Assembly (NCBI GenBank): GCA_025356075.1
Contig: JANXUT010000064.1
Coordinates: 1-64,000, forward strand
Origin: Pseudomonadota bacterium
Lineage (GTDB): Bacteria > Pseudomonadota > Gammaproteobacteria > Steroidobacterales > Steroidobacteraceae
DNA: 64,000 nt
Direction: 5' to 3'
In this document: positions 43,728 to 52,783 of the stretch, piece by piece
How positions within the stretch are numbered: position 1 is the stretch's first letter
Layout of the letters: every line of letters starts with the position of its first letter
Made by a program: the position numbers and the translations under genes
The notes under the pieces: model-generated
Databases searched by the model: none
The model's input: the letters and a program-made list of their open reading frames with translations, nothing else
Told to the model about the DNA's origin: nothing

Positions 43728-46700
43728 GGTCCTGGCGCCTGCGGGTCCGCGGCACGCGCGGACGGTGTGGTGGTGCCCGGGCGCGGCGGTACTGTTGGCC
43801 GGCGCGGCGGCGTAACGGGCCGCAGCGCCGGAGTCGTCGGCTGGGTCGCCGGCGTCCGCGTGTTCGCAGGCTTGACCGGCGTCCAGGCGAGGACGTAGTG
43901 GCAGGAGTCGCACGAAGCCGTCGTCACGACGTGGCGGGCGAGCTTCGCCGTCGCCGTCGCCGTCGGCGCCTTGTGGCAACTGACGCAATTGCCGCCGCCC
44001 ACCCCGGAGTGGTCGAAGGCCGCCGGTCGCCACGCGCTCGTCGTGTGGCAACGGTCACAGTTGATGCCCGACGCCGGATGGTTGGCGGGCTTTGCCACCG
44101 CGCGCGAGCCGTCGTGGCAGCTGATGCAGCGGTCCGCGACCGTCGTGTGGTCGAAGTGCGATCCCGGCGCTGCGGCGAGGGCGGCCGCTACGCTCGCGCC
44201 CGTCTGCTTCTTGACCGCGGGCTTCGGCGCGGCCGCGTACTTCGAGGACACGCTGTGCTGGTGGCAGCCGGTCGTGCAGTCCGCACCGCCGTTCGCGCAG
44301 ATCGTGGTACCGCCGGGCGCGCAGTAGTAGTGGTTAGCTGAATCGCGCTGCCAGGTCGAGAGCCCAAACCACTTGTTGCGCATGCCGAATTCGTGGCACG
44401 CGTCACAAGCGTTGCCCGCCGCCGAGGTGCCGGCGTCGCCGATCGCGGCGTGGCTCATGATCGTGCCCGAGAACGCGGTGACCGACTTGTGGCAGCCGCT
44501 GCACTCGACCGCGACGCCCGACTTCGTGATCGGAATGTGCAGGCCGCGCGTCGACATCTGCACGATCGTGAATCCCGCGACGCCGGCGAAGGGGCCCTTG
44601 CCATCGGCGTGGCAGGTGCTGCAGGCAGTCGTCACGACCGAGTGGAGCGCGGTCAGGTTCGTCGTATAGACGGCGAAGTTGCCCGCCGTCGTATGACAGA
44701 CCGAGCACGCCTGCGTCAGCGTCGGGATGTGGTTGCTGGGTTCCGCCTGGCCGCTGAAGTAGTTGAAGTTGCCGCCGTGGCAGGTGGCGCAATCGCCGGA
44801 AGTCGGGTGCGCGGCATCCGCAACGCTATAGGTGCTGGCCGCAACTCCAGGGCGAGTGTTGAAGCCGATGTACTGCGTCGCCTGGTTGGCGGACAGAGTC
44901 TTCGGCGAGATGGGGTAGTAGGTCATTCCCATCCAGACGTAGTTGCTCTCGTGGCAGCTGCTGCAGCCGCTCGAGATGCCCGTGTGGATCTGCGCCGTAG
45001 TCGGTATGGGCGTCGCGAACTTGGTGCCAGGCGCGGTGAGCGTCGCATTCGCCGGCACCAAAGCCGCCGGTGTCGAGCCGAGGTGGCAGGTCTCGCAAGT
45101 CGTACCCGACGGAACGTGCGAATTGGCCCCGGAAGGTGAAGTCGCCGGCATCACGACGATCTTGGTGATCCCGGCGAAGGTCGCCCCTGTGATCGTCGGG
45201 CCGTGGCAGGTCACGCAGCCGGTGGTGATGCCGGTGTGGCTCATCGCCGAGTTCTTGAAACTCGCGCCGTTCGGCACGGGCGTCGCGGCAATGCTCGAGC
45301 CCGCTCCGACGTGACAAGCCTCGCAGGACGCCGTCGTCGGGACGTGTCCGCTCGGTAGACCTACGATCGAGAAGCCCGCTGCCGGAATCGCGTAGGAGGC
45401 GGCGGCGCTACCGTGGCACTGGGTGCAATTGCTCGTCGTGCTCGGCGCATATAGATGAATGTTCGCGAGGGTCGGCAACGTCGCGAAGTTGCTGGTCGTA
45501 TGGCAGTTCGCGCAGGTCGAGGTGGCCGCCGTCGGAATGTGGTTCTTCGGCTGCAGGTTACCGTCGAAATAGGCCGTGCTGCTGTGGCACTGCGAGCAAT
45601 CGCCCGAGGCCGGGTGCGCGGGGTCCGCAATCGTGAACGTGCCGGCGGCGGCGCCAGGTCGCACGTTGAACCCGAGGTACTGCGTGCTGGCATTGCCGGT
45701 CAGCGCGCTCGGCGTGATCGGGTAGCTGCCCATCCCCATCCAGACATTCAAGCTTTCGTGGCAGTTGCTGCAACCGGTCGTGACGCCCGTATGAATCTGG
45801 GCCGTCGTCGGGATCGGTGTCGCGAACTTGGTGCCGGGCGCCGTCAGCGTCGCGTTCGCGGGCACGAGCCCGGAAGGCGTCGAGCCCACGTGGCAGCTCT
45901 CGCAGACGGTGCGCGAGGGCACGTGCGAGCTGGCGCCGGCGGGAGTGGTCGGCGGCATCACGATGATCTTGGTGATGCCGGTGAAGGTCGAGCCGGTGAT
46001 CGCAGGTCCGTGGCAGGTGGCGCAACCCGTCGTGATGCCGGCGTGGCTCATCGCGGAGTTCGTGAACTTGGCGCCATTCGGCACCGGCGTCGCGGCGATG
46101 CTCGAGCCGGCGCCGACGTGGCAGGCCTCGCAGGAGGCCGTCGTCGGCACGTGCCCGGTCGGCAGACCGACGATCGAGAAGCTGGCCGAGGGGATCGCGA
46201 ACGAAGCGGCGGCGCTGCCGTGGCACTGCGAGCAGTTGCTCGTCGTGCTCGGCGCGTTGGCGTGGATGTCGACGAGCGCCGGCATCACCGAGAAATCCGC
46301 GCCCTTGTGGCAGCTCTCGCAGGTCGCGGTCGCCGCGGTCGGGATATGGTTCGCGGGCTTAACGTTGCCGGCGAAATAAGTCGTTCCGGTGTGGCACTGC
46401 CCGCAGTCACCGCTCGTGGGGTGGGCACCGTCGGCGATCGTGAATGGGGAGCTCGCGGTCTTGGCGGGCCGGGTGTTGAATCCGAGGTACTGGGTCGATG
46501 AGCTTCCGCTCAGCGTCGCTGGAACGATCGGATAGCTCGCCATCCCCATCCAGACATCGTTGGTCTCGTGACAACCCGCGCAACCGGTCGTTATGCCCGT
46601 ATGGATCTGGGCCGTCGTCGGGATCGGTGTCGCGAACTTCGTGCCGGGCGCGGTCAGGGTCGCGTTGGCGGGCACGAGCCCGGACGGGGTCGAGCCGACG

Positions 46701-47983
46701 TGGCAGCTTTCACAGACCGTGCCCGAGGGCACGTGCGAGTTGGCGCCGACGGGTGAGGTCGGCGGCATCACGATGATCTTTGTGATGCCCGCGAACGTCG
46801 ACCCGGTGATGGTCGGCCCGTGGCAGGTCGCGCAGCCAGACGTGATGCCCGCATGGCTCATCGCGGAATTCTTGAACGTCGAGCCGTCGGAAACGGGCGT
46901 CGCGGCAATGCTCGAACCCGCACCGACGTGGCAGGTCTCGCACGAGGCCGTGGTCGGCACGTGCCCGCTCGGCAATCCTACGATCGAGAAGCCCGCCGCC
47001 GGAATGGCAAACGATGCCGCAGCGCTGCCATGGCACTGCGTGCAGTTGCTGGTCTTGCTCGGCGCGTACAGGTGGATGTTGGCGAGCGTCGGTAGTGTCG
47101 CGAAATTGGTGGTCGTGTGACAGTTCTGGCAGGTCGAGCTAGTGGCAACCGGTATGTGGTTGGCGGGCTTGGAGTTGAGCTTGAAATCACCGACGTTGAA
47201 TCCCTGGTGGCAGGTCGAGCAATCCGCGCCGTTCGGCGCCGTCGCGAGCGGATGCGCCGCGTCCTGCGCCGGTGTCGGCCGGTCGACCATCGTCAGGCCA
47301 TACCAGCTCATGCCAGTCTCGTGGCAGGCTTGGCAATTGTTGACGATGCCGGCGTGATTCATCGCCGTGCCGGCAAAGGTCGTGAAATTGGTCGGAGCGT
47401 GGCAGCTCTCGCACGGCGCCGAGGTCGGCACGTGCTTGGCGGGCTGACCCGGGGCGTGCACGTTGTCGTGGCAGCTCACGCAGTTGCCGGTAATCCCGGT
47501 GTGCGCGAAATGCGCTGCCCGCCAGGACAGCATTGGCAGGTGGCAGCTGCTGCATTCGGCGGTCGTCGGTATGTGGGTGCTGGGCTTGCCGATCGACTGA
47601 ACGCTGTTGTGGCAGGAGCTGCAGGTTCCGACAACGTTCAGGTGATTGAAATTAGCGACGGGCTTCCACGCGAACGGCGTGTGGCACTGACTGCAATCCG
47701 TGCTCGAGACGATGTGCTTGACCGGCTTGGCCGTAGCTCCAATGCGCGAACCCGGTGTGTGGCACGCGCTGCACTCGTGCGGCGTGCCCTTGAAGATGCC
47801 GCCGACATGGCACGACGCGCAGGGCGCCATGCGGTGCTCGCCGACGAGCTCGAATCCGGTCGTGAAGTGATCGAACGTCGATGCCGCCGCGACCGCCGGC
47901 CGCGGCGCGAGGAACGCGAACGCGACAGCGAGCAGCGCAAGCGCGCCGACGGCAACACGACCGACGGAGGAGATTCGGGTCAC
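43724..47983 (-). CDS. Giant multihaem c-type cytochrome (38 CXXCH + 1 CX3CH)
   Basis: 1419 residues; signal peptide 1-33. I count 38 CXXCH motifs and one CX3CH (CTTGCH, His 1241), so up to 39 haems. Most motifs are preceded by a His 7-10 residues earlier (HVPTTASCETCH, HAGITSGCATCH, HTGITTGCAGCH), consistent with bis-His ligation. Residues ~290-1095 are three tandem repeats of about 270 residues with seven haems each; the flanks are c7/c3-like. The C-terminus is a Pro/Thr-rich tail without membrane anchor. GTG start at 47983 with AAGGA upstream. Coupled by GTGA to the barrel gene. Expected to act as an electron wire across the periplasm or outside the cell; partners and potential are unknown. 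Confidence 0.96.
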   Translation of the reverse strand: MTRISSVGRVAVGALALLAVAFAFLAPRPAVAAASTFDHFTTGFELVGEHRMAPCASCHVGGIFKGTPHECSACHTPGSRIGATAKPVKHIVSSTDCSQCHTPFAWKPVANFNHLNVVGTCSSCHNSVQSIGKPSTHIPTTAECSSCHLPMLSWRAAHFAHTGITGNCVSCHDNVHAPGQPAKHVPTSAPCESCHAPTNFTTFAGTAMNHAGIVNNCQACHETGMSWYGLTMVDRPTPAQDAAHPLATAPNGADCSTCHQGFNVGDFKLNSKPANHIPVATSSTCQNCHTTTNFATLPTLANIHLYAPSKTSNCTQCHGSAAASFAIPAAGFSIVGLPSGHVPTTASCETCHVGAGSSIAATPVSDGSTFKNSAMSHAGITSGCATCHGPTITGSTFAGITKIIVMPPTSPVGANSHVPSGTVCESCHVGSTPSGLVPANATLTAPGTKFATPIPTTAQIHTGITTGCAGCHETNDVWMGMASYPIVPATLSGSSSTQYLGFNTRPAKTASSPFTIADGAHPTSGDCGQCHTGTTYFAGNVKPANHIPTAATATCESCHKGADFSVMPALVDIHANAPSTTSNCSQCHGSAAASFAIPSASFSIVGLPTGHVPTTASCEACHVGAGSSIAATPVPNGAKFTNSAMSHAGITTGCATCHGPAITGSTFTGITKIIVMPPTTPAGASSHVPSRTVCESCHVGSTPSGLVPANATLTAPGTKFATPIPTTAQIHTGVTTGCSNCHESLNVWMGMGSYPITPSALTGNASTQYLGFNVRPGAAAGTFTIADPAHPASGDCSQCHSSTAYFDGNLQPKNHIPTAATSTCANCHTTSNFATLPTLANIHLYAPSTTSNCTQCHGSAAASYAIPAAGFSIVGLPSGHVPTTASCEACHVGAGSSIAATPVPNGASFKNSAMSHTGITTGCVTCHGPTITGATFAGITKIVVMPATSPSGANSHVPSGTTCETCHLGSTPAALVPANATLTAPGTKFATPIPTTAQIHTGISSGCSSCHESNYVWMGMTYYPISPKTLSANQATQYIGFNTRPGVAASTYSVADAAHPTSGDCATCHGGNFNYFSGQAEPSNHIPTLTQACSVCHTTAGNFAVYTTNLTALHSVVTTACSTCHADGKGPFAGVAGFTIVQMSTRGLHIPITKSGVAVECSGCHKSVTAFSGTIMSHAAIGDAGTSAAGNACDACHEFGMRNKWFGLSTWQRDSANHYYCAPGGTTICANGGADCTTGCHQHSVSSKYAAAPKPAVKKQTGASVAAALAAAPGSHFDHTTVADRCISCHDGSRAVAKPANHPASGINCDRCHTTSAWRPAAFDHSGVGGGNCVSCHKAPTATATAKLARHVVTTASCDSCHYVLAWTPVKPANTRTPATQPTTPALRPVTPPRRPTVPPRPGTTTPSARAADPQAPGP
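44696..47119 (-). repeat. Three in-frame tandem repeats of 807-810 bp inside the cytochrome gene
   Basis: Equivalent haem codons fall at 47117, 46307, 45500 and 44693, spacing 810, 807 and 807 bases. Units are roughly 46310-47119, 45503-46309 and 44696-45502. Blocks such as GSAAASFAIPA, ITKIIVMPPTSP, LVPANATLTAPGTKFATPIP and YLGFNTRP recur nearly unchanged in each unit. Confidence 0.92.
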
Positions 47984-48262
47984 CGAATTCCTTGGAAAGG
48001 TGCTGCGGGACGCGAGGGGCGAGGGTAGCCCGGTAGCGGCATTGGATTTCTCCTAGCGCGGGTCAAACGCTTATGTAGTTGACTTTATCTTAGTTGCTGG
48101 ACCGCCAAACACAATGACTTACTCGTCGGTTTCGGGCGACAGATTGGCGGGTTTCTAGGTAGTAAACTTAGGGCTAGACTCAATTGAAGCGTCGGCGCGT
48201 GCATGCGGGCTGCGCGTAGACTCTGCGGCACTAGCTTAAGTCGACCACCTTAGGGAGACCGG
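47984..48262. promoter_or_regulatory. AT-rich divergent promoter region of cytochrome and lipoprotein genes
   Basis: 279 bases. 48060-48200 is markedly richer in A/T than its surroundings. Reading left, TTGTGT (48113-48118) and TAAGAT (48091-48096) with 16 bases between could serve the cytochrome gene. No FNR-type box and no cyclic-dinucleotide riboswitch of the GEMM class was found. Confidence 0.4.
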
Positions 48263-48865
48263 ATGGTTCGCTTCCTCACAAGCGTTGCGGTGGTGCTTGT
48301 TTTGTCGGCATGTGCCAACAATTCTGCTACGCGCGTCACAGAATATCTGGATCCCGAGACGGCGGTAACAATCCGCGCCGTAGCAGCCCCGATCGTGTTC
48401 TCGCACGACGCGCCGGAGCTCGCGGCGAACGCCCGTGACTACCTGTCGGCGGGTCTCGTCGAAGTGAACAACATGGGCAAGCGGGTCCACTACCTCGCGC
48501 TCGTGTCCTGGAGCACCATCGACCGGCAACGCCCGGGCGCAACGCCGCCGGCGATCCCGGGGCGCGTCGAGTTGTTGATCGCGGGAAAGGCGCACGAATT
48601 CTCGCCCGTTACGCACGAGCCTCGCACGCTCGGCATCGGCGCCGCGCCGTTTCGCCCGGCGAGCGGTTACACGGGCGAAAGCTGGTATCGACTCTCGGTT
48701 GATGACTTGCGGGCGCTGTCCGCGGACCCGCCGGGCCGCGTCACGCTCACCGACGATGCGAGCAATCGGGTCGAGTTCGACCTGTGGCGCAGTGCGACCG
48801 AGGAGCTGCGCGAATTTGTGCGCGACGTGCCGGATGCGCCGAAGGCCGAGGCACCCCGCCGCTGA
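48263..48865 (+). CDS. Lipoprotein of unknown function
   Basis: 200 residues with a lipoprotein signal: MVRFLTSVAVVLVLSACANN, Cys at 17. The mature part is mixed alpha/beta (AGLVEVNNMGKRVHYLALVSW, GRVELLIAGKAHEF, SWYRLSVDDLRAL) with no recognised family. GGGAG lies 6 bases before the ATG. It faces fliK tail to tail with 7 bases between. It might support the envelope systems on either side, but nothing ties it to one. Confidence 0.85.
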   Translation: MVRFLTSVAVVLVLSACANNSATRVTEYLDPETAVTIRAVAAPIVFSHDAPELAANARDYLSAGLVEVNNMGKRVHYLALVSWSTIDRQRPGATPPAIPGRVELLIAGKAHEFSPVTHEPRTLGIGAAPFRPASGYTGESWYRLSVDDLRALSADPPGRVTLTDDASNRVEFDLWRSATEELREFVRDVPDAPKAEAPRR

Positions 48866-48872
48866 GGCGGTT

Positions 48873-50240
48873 TCACGCGTAGGCGTCTAGCCTGAGCGAA
48901 CTTGCGACGGCGCGCGCGGTCGTCGACGTGCCGGCGGATGCGGCCGCGGTGGCGGATCCGGCCGCGAACGAGAACTCCGGTTCGTAGCGCGTCGTCTGCG
49001 GCGCACGATCACGGAACTGCTGCTGCGACACGTCGACATTGACGTTCGCGAACCCCTGCCCGCTCAGCATCTCGCGCAGCTTTGGCGCCGCTGCCTCGAG
49101 CGCCTCGCGCGTCACCTGGCTGTGGCTCGTGAAGGCGATGTTCGTCTGGCCGTCGCTGACCGCGATGCGGATCTCAAGCGGCCCGAGGTGCGCGGGCGAG
49201 AGCTTGATCTGCGCGTTCGTGAGGTTCTGGTTGACCAGCACGGCGAGGCGATCGCCGAGTTGCTGCGGCCAGTCGGGCGAGCCGACCGGCGTTGCCACCT
49301 GGGCGATGACCGGGCTGGCAGGTAGCGATGGCGGCATCGGCGGCGCAAGCGCCGCCAGGATTGCGCCGCTCGCGCCCGGCTTCGTGTCGCCGGCCGTCGA
49401 ACCGCCGTCGGCGTTCGCGCCGTTGCCGGTGTCGGTCGCGAGCACAGGCGCGAGTGCCCGGGCAGTCGTCGTCGCGACGGTGGCGCCATCTGTCCCTGCC
49501 GCGGTCGGCGTCCATGGCGTCGTCTTCATCGAGAATTCGTCGGTGACCGACATCGGCGTTGGCGGCGGCACGGCCGCGGCGACGACCGGCCCGGGCACTG
49601 CTGGCGCCGGCTGGGCTACCGGCGCGGCGGTGGACTCGGTCACCGCGCGGAACTCGCCCGCCGTCGGCACGGCGTGCATCGGTCGCGCGATGCCGGACGC
49701 CGCAGCGGGCGCCGCCGGGGGCGGACCCGTGTCCGTCGGGGCCGCGCTGCTCGCGGGCGCTTCGGTCACCGCCTGGGGTGCGGCTGGCGCCGCATTTGCC
49801 GCGGCGGAGGCGGCGACTGTCCCGTCCGCGCAAGGAGCGACGCCGCCGCCGCTCGTCGGCGCCACCGGCATAGCCGACGCGAGCAGCGGCAGGCCGGCCG
49901 CGGCGGCGAGCTGCGCATCGACGAGCGGCAATGCGCTGCCGTCGGGCGGCGAATCATCGCCGCCCTGGCTCGCGGGCTTCTTGCCGCCCTTTGCGGCGGA
50001 CGCGGCGGCTCCGGCGACTCCCGGAGCCGGTGCCGCCGGATCCCCGCGCGTGGGCGCCGGCTGCTGGGCCCGCGGGGCCGCATGCCGGCCGTCCGCCCGC
50101 GACATCGCGTTCGCGAAGGAGCCGCGGTGAGGGCCGTCAGCGTGCGCAGCCGGGGAGCGCGCGTCGGTCGAGGGCGCCGGCGGTGCGGCGGGTGTCGCCG
50201 AGACAGTGGGGGGTGGCGCAATCGAGGTGAGCGTAGCCAT
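48873..50240 (-). CDS. fliK: Flagellar hook-length control protein FliK
   Basis: 455 residues. The N-terminal two thirds are low-complexity Ala/Pro-rich, as expected for the ruler part. The conserved C-terminal domain (~320-415) is clear: WPQQLGDRLAVLVNQNLTNA, IKLSPAHLGPLEIRI and LREMLSGQGFANVNVDVSQQ. It sets hook length and switches export specificity with FlhB. Last gene of the fliE-K operon, following fliJ after 54 bases. Confidence 0.95.
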   Translation of the reverse strand: MATLTSIAPPPTVSATPAAPPAPSTDARSPAAHADGPHRGSFANAMSRADGRHAAPRAQQPAPTRGDPAAPAPGVAGAAASAAKGGKKPASQGGDDSPPDGSALPLVDAQLAAAAGLPLLASAMPVAPTSGGGVAPCADGTVAASAAANAAPAAPQAVTEAPASSAAPTDTGPPPAAPAAASGIARPMHAVPTAGEFRAVTESTAAPVAQPAPAVPGPVVAAAVPPPTPMSVTDEFSMKTTPWTPTAAGTDGATVATTTARALAPVLATDTGNGANADGGSTAGDTKPGASGAILAALAPPMPPSLPASPVIAQVATPVGSPDWPQQLGDRLAVLVNQNLTNAQIKLSPAHLGPLEIRIAVSDGQTNIAFTSHSQVTREALEAAAPKLREMLSGQGFANVNVDVSQQQFRDRAPQTTRYEPEFSFAAGSATAAASAGTSTTARAVASSLRLDAYA

Positions 50241-50294
50241 GCGAAGGAGTTTGCAAGCGGCGTGCCAGCCGCCTGCTCCCCCGGGGACTCGCCG

Positions 50295-50735
50295 CTATCG
50301 AGGCTCGCGGTTCAGGATGACCCGCTGGATGGATCGCTCGTCCGCCTCGCGCTGGGCGCGCTGGTCGGCGCTGCGCCGCTCGCCGGTTGCAAACTTCGCA
50401 ACTGCCCGGCCGATCGACGCCGCCTCGATGCGCCGCTCGCGCCACGCGTCGGTCGCACGCTCCAAGGCGGCGAGCACGACCACGACCTCCTTGTCCTGCT
50501 GCTCGATCGCCGTGCTGAGGCGTCCGAGGAAGGCGTGGTAGTTCTGCATGCGCACGCCATCGGAATCCCCCTGGCTCTTCCGCTCCAGGTACTCGGCCCG
50601 GTAGGCACGCAACTGCGTCAGCTGGCGCTCCGCGTCCTCGAGCGCGCGCCGGGCGCGCGCGACTTCGGCTCCGGCCTCGCGCTCGCGCTCCTCGGCCAGG
50701 CTCTTGACCGGTTCCATGCGCTTCGATCGTGTCAT
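50295..50735 (-). CDS. fliJ: Flagellar export protein FliJ
   Basis: 146 residues, almost wholly charged coiled coil (EEREREAGAEVARARRALED, LTQLRAYRAEYLER), the expected size for FliJ. It links the FliI ATPase to FlhA in the export apparatus. Position between fliI and fliK is canonical. ATG at 50735 or 50717. Confidence 0.88.
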   Translation of the reverse strand: MTRSKRMEPVKSLAEEREREAGAEVARARRALEDAERQLTQLRAYRAEYLERKSQGDSDGVRMQNYHAFLGRLSTAIEQQDKEVVVVLAALERATDAWRERRIEAASIGRAVAKFATGERRSADQRAQREADERSIQRVILNREPR

Positions 50736-50783
50736 CGTTCAGCTCGAATTAGGGACAGTAGTGGGCGCGCGCGTGTCGCCGCA

Positions 50784-52148
50784 TCAGTGGGTCGCCGCCG
50801 CCAGGAGTGTGCGCAGCTGCTCGCGCGCGGTGCGGATATCGACCGCCTCGTACATGTCCTGCCGCAGGATTTCGGTCATTTTCGGCCACAACTCAATCGC
50901 CTGGTCGATGCGCGGGTCGGTGCCGCGCCGGTAGGCGCCGACGCTGATGAGGTCACGGTTGTGCTGATAAAGCGCGTAGATCTGACGGAAGCGCACCGCC
51001 AGCGACATGAGGTCGCGATCGGCGACGAGGTGCATCGCGCGCGAGATCGACGCCTCGACGTCGATGGCGGGGTAGACGCCGGATTCAGCGAGCGAGCGCG
51101 ACAGCACGATGTGCCCGTCGAGGATCGCGCGCGCTGCATCGGCGATCGGGTCCTGCTGGTCATCGCCCTCGGCGAGGACAGTGTAGAACGCCGTCACCGA
51201 GCCGGGACCGCGATCACTGTTGCCGGCTCGCTCGACGAGCTGCGGCAGGCGCGCGAACACCGACGGCGGATAGCCCTTGGTCGCGGGAGGCTCGCCGATC
51301 GCAAGAGCGATCTCGCGCTGCGCCTGTGCGAAGCGGGTCAGCGAGTCGAGCAGCAGCAGCACCTTCTGGCCCCGGTCGCGGAAATATTCGGCGATCGCGT
51401 GGGCCACCCACGCGCCGTGCAGGCGCATGAGCGGCGGCGTATCGGCCGGCGTCGCGACGACGACCGCGCGCTTCAAGCCATCGGGCCCAAGCGTGTTGGC
51501 GACGAACTCCTGCACTTCGCGGCCACGCTCGCCGATGAGACCGACGACGATGACATCGGCATTGGTGTAGCGCGTCATCATGCCGAGCAACACGGACTTG
51601 CCGACGCCGGAGCCCGAAAAGAGCCCGATGCGCTGGCCCCGGCCGATCGACAGGAGCGCATTGATTGAGCGGATGCCGACATCGAGCGGTTCGCGGATCG
51701 CCCAGCGCTTGAGCGGATTGAGGGGCGTGCCCATGAGCGGCTGCGTATCGCGGCAGTCGAGCGCCCCCAGGCCATCGAGCGGCCGACCGGTGCCATCGAG
51801 CACGCGCCCCAACAGCGCATCGCCGACGTGAACCTCGGAGGAGGAGTGCGCGGGAAGCACGCGCGCGCCCGGCATGAGCCCGCGCATGTCGCCGGTCGGC
51901 ATCAGGAAGAGCCGCTCGCCGTGAAATCCAACGACTTCGGCCTCGACGGTGCGCCCTTCGGCCGCCTCGATCAGGCAGCGGCTGCCAACCGCCGCTTCGC
52001 AGCCGACGGCCTCGAGCGTCATGCCAACCATGCGCGACAGCACGCCCTCGACCTGCAGGGGCCTGAGCGGCGTCACGCGCGCGCGCACTTCGCCGAGCGA
52101 CCGGCCCCAGTGTCGTTGCAGCTCGCCGAGCTCCGGCGTCGCGCTCAT
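50784..52148 (-). CDS. fliI: Flagellar export ATPase FliI
   Basis: 454 residues, normal length. Walker [14 protein letters not shown] (~180), catalytic Glu in [10 protein letters not shown], Walker [18 protein letters not shown]. Sequence is F1-ATPase beta-like throughout. ATG overlaps the fliH stop region (ATGA). Confidence 0.97.
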   Translation of the reverse strand: MSATPELGELQRHWGRSLGEVRARVTPLRPLQVEGVLSRMVGMTLEAVGCEAAVGSRCLIEAAEGRTVEAEVVGFHGERLFLMPTGDMRGLMPGARVLPAHSSSEVHVGDALLGRVLDGTGRPLDGLGALDCRDTQPLMGTPLNPLKRWAIREPLDVGIRSINALLSIGRGQRIGLFSGSGVGKSVLLGMMTRYTNADVIVVGLIGERGREVQEFVANTLGPDGLKRAVVVATPADTPPLMRLHGAWVAHAIAEYFRDRGQKVLLLLDSLTRFAQAQREIALAIGEPPATKGYPPSVFARLPQLVERAGNSDRGPGSVTAFYTVLAEGDDQQDPIADAARAILDGHIVLSRSLAESGVYPAIDVEASISRAMHLVADRDLMSLAVRFRQIYALYQHNRDLISVGAYRRGTDPRIDQAIELWPKMTEILRQDMYEAVDIRTAREQLRTLLAAATH

Positions 52149-52783
52149 CCGCGCTCGCCCGAGCGCGCGGCATCCGTCTCGCGCTCACCGCCCATGAGCT
52201 CGGTCAGGAGCGCCCCGAGGCGCGTATCGAGCCTGACATCGATGCGCGAGCTCGCCGAGATCACCTGGCAGCCGCCACGCATCATCATCGGGTCCTCGAC
52301 CAGTGCCCAGGCGCGCTCACGCTCCGCGGGCGCGAGATGTTCACGCACGATCGCCGCGTCCTGCGGGTGCAGCTGCACGCGCACGTCGCGCGCCGCGACC
52401 GGCAGCTGCGCTACCGCCTCGCGCACGATGCCGATGATCTGCGTGGGATCGAGCTTCAATTCGCGCCGCACGATCTGCCGGGCGAGCGCCATCGCAAGCG
52501 CGAGGAGTTCGTTCTGGACCGTACCGTCGAGCTCCGCGAGCGGCCGCGCGAGGTCGGTCAGCAGGTTGTCGATGTGCTCGACCTGCGCGCGCAGCTGCTC
52601 GCGCCCGGCGGCGGCACCATTCTTGAGGCCCTGCTGGTAGGCCTCGTGGTAGGCCTCCTGCTGCAGGTCCTCGAGGACCCCGGCAGTGACGGCGCCACCG
52701 CGCGTAGCGCCCGGCGCATCGACCGACGGCGGGCCCCAGGCCGCGACCTCACCAAGGTCCGCGGCGCGGATGATCTTAGACAT
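52145..52783 (-). CDS. fliH: Flagellar assembly protein FliH
   Basis: 212 residues: variable N-terminus, coiled coil ([24 protein letters not shown] begins it, GXXXG-like spacing), and a C-terminal domain with [27 protein letters not shown] and [20 protein letters not shown]. FliH is the stator and regulator of FliI. It overlaps the fliG end by 8 bases. Confidence 0.93.
   Translation of the reverse strand: MSKIIRAADLGEVAAWGPPSVDAPGATRGGAVTAGVLEDLQQEAYHEAYQQGLKNGAAAGREQLRAQVEHIDNLLTDLARPLAELDGTVQNELLALAMALARQIVRRELKLDPTQIIGIVREAVAQLPVAARDVRVQLHPQDAAIVREHLAPAERERAWALVEDPMMMRGGCQVISASSRIDVRLDTRLGALLTELMGGERETDAARSGERG

Noticed and set aside
43728-44051. Extension of the barrel gene to an upstream Met inside the cytochrome gene
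   Set aside because: The extension is out of frame with the haem motifs, low in structure, and the GTG at 43727 has a perfect GTGA coupling and a following signal peptide.
44696-47119. Regular repeats that could suggest a CRISPR or satellite array
   Set aside because: Spacing of 807-810 bases, in frame, with haem motifs in every unit: this is protein-level tandem duplication.
47984-48262. Search for a GEMM-type riboswitch or FNR site in front of the multihaem gene
   Set aside because: Conserved GEMM sequence blocks and a TTGAT-N4-ATCAA site are not present.
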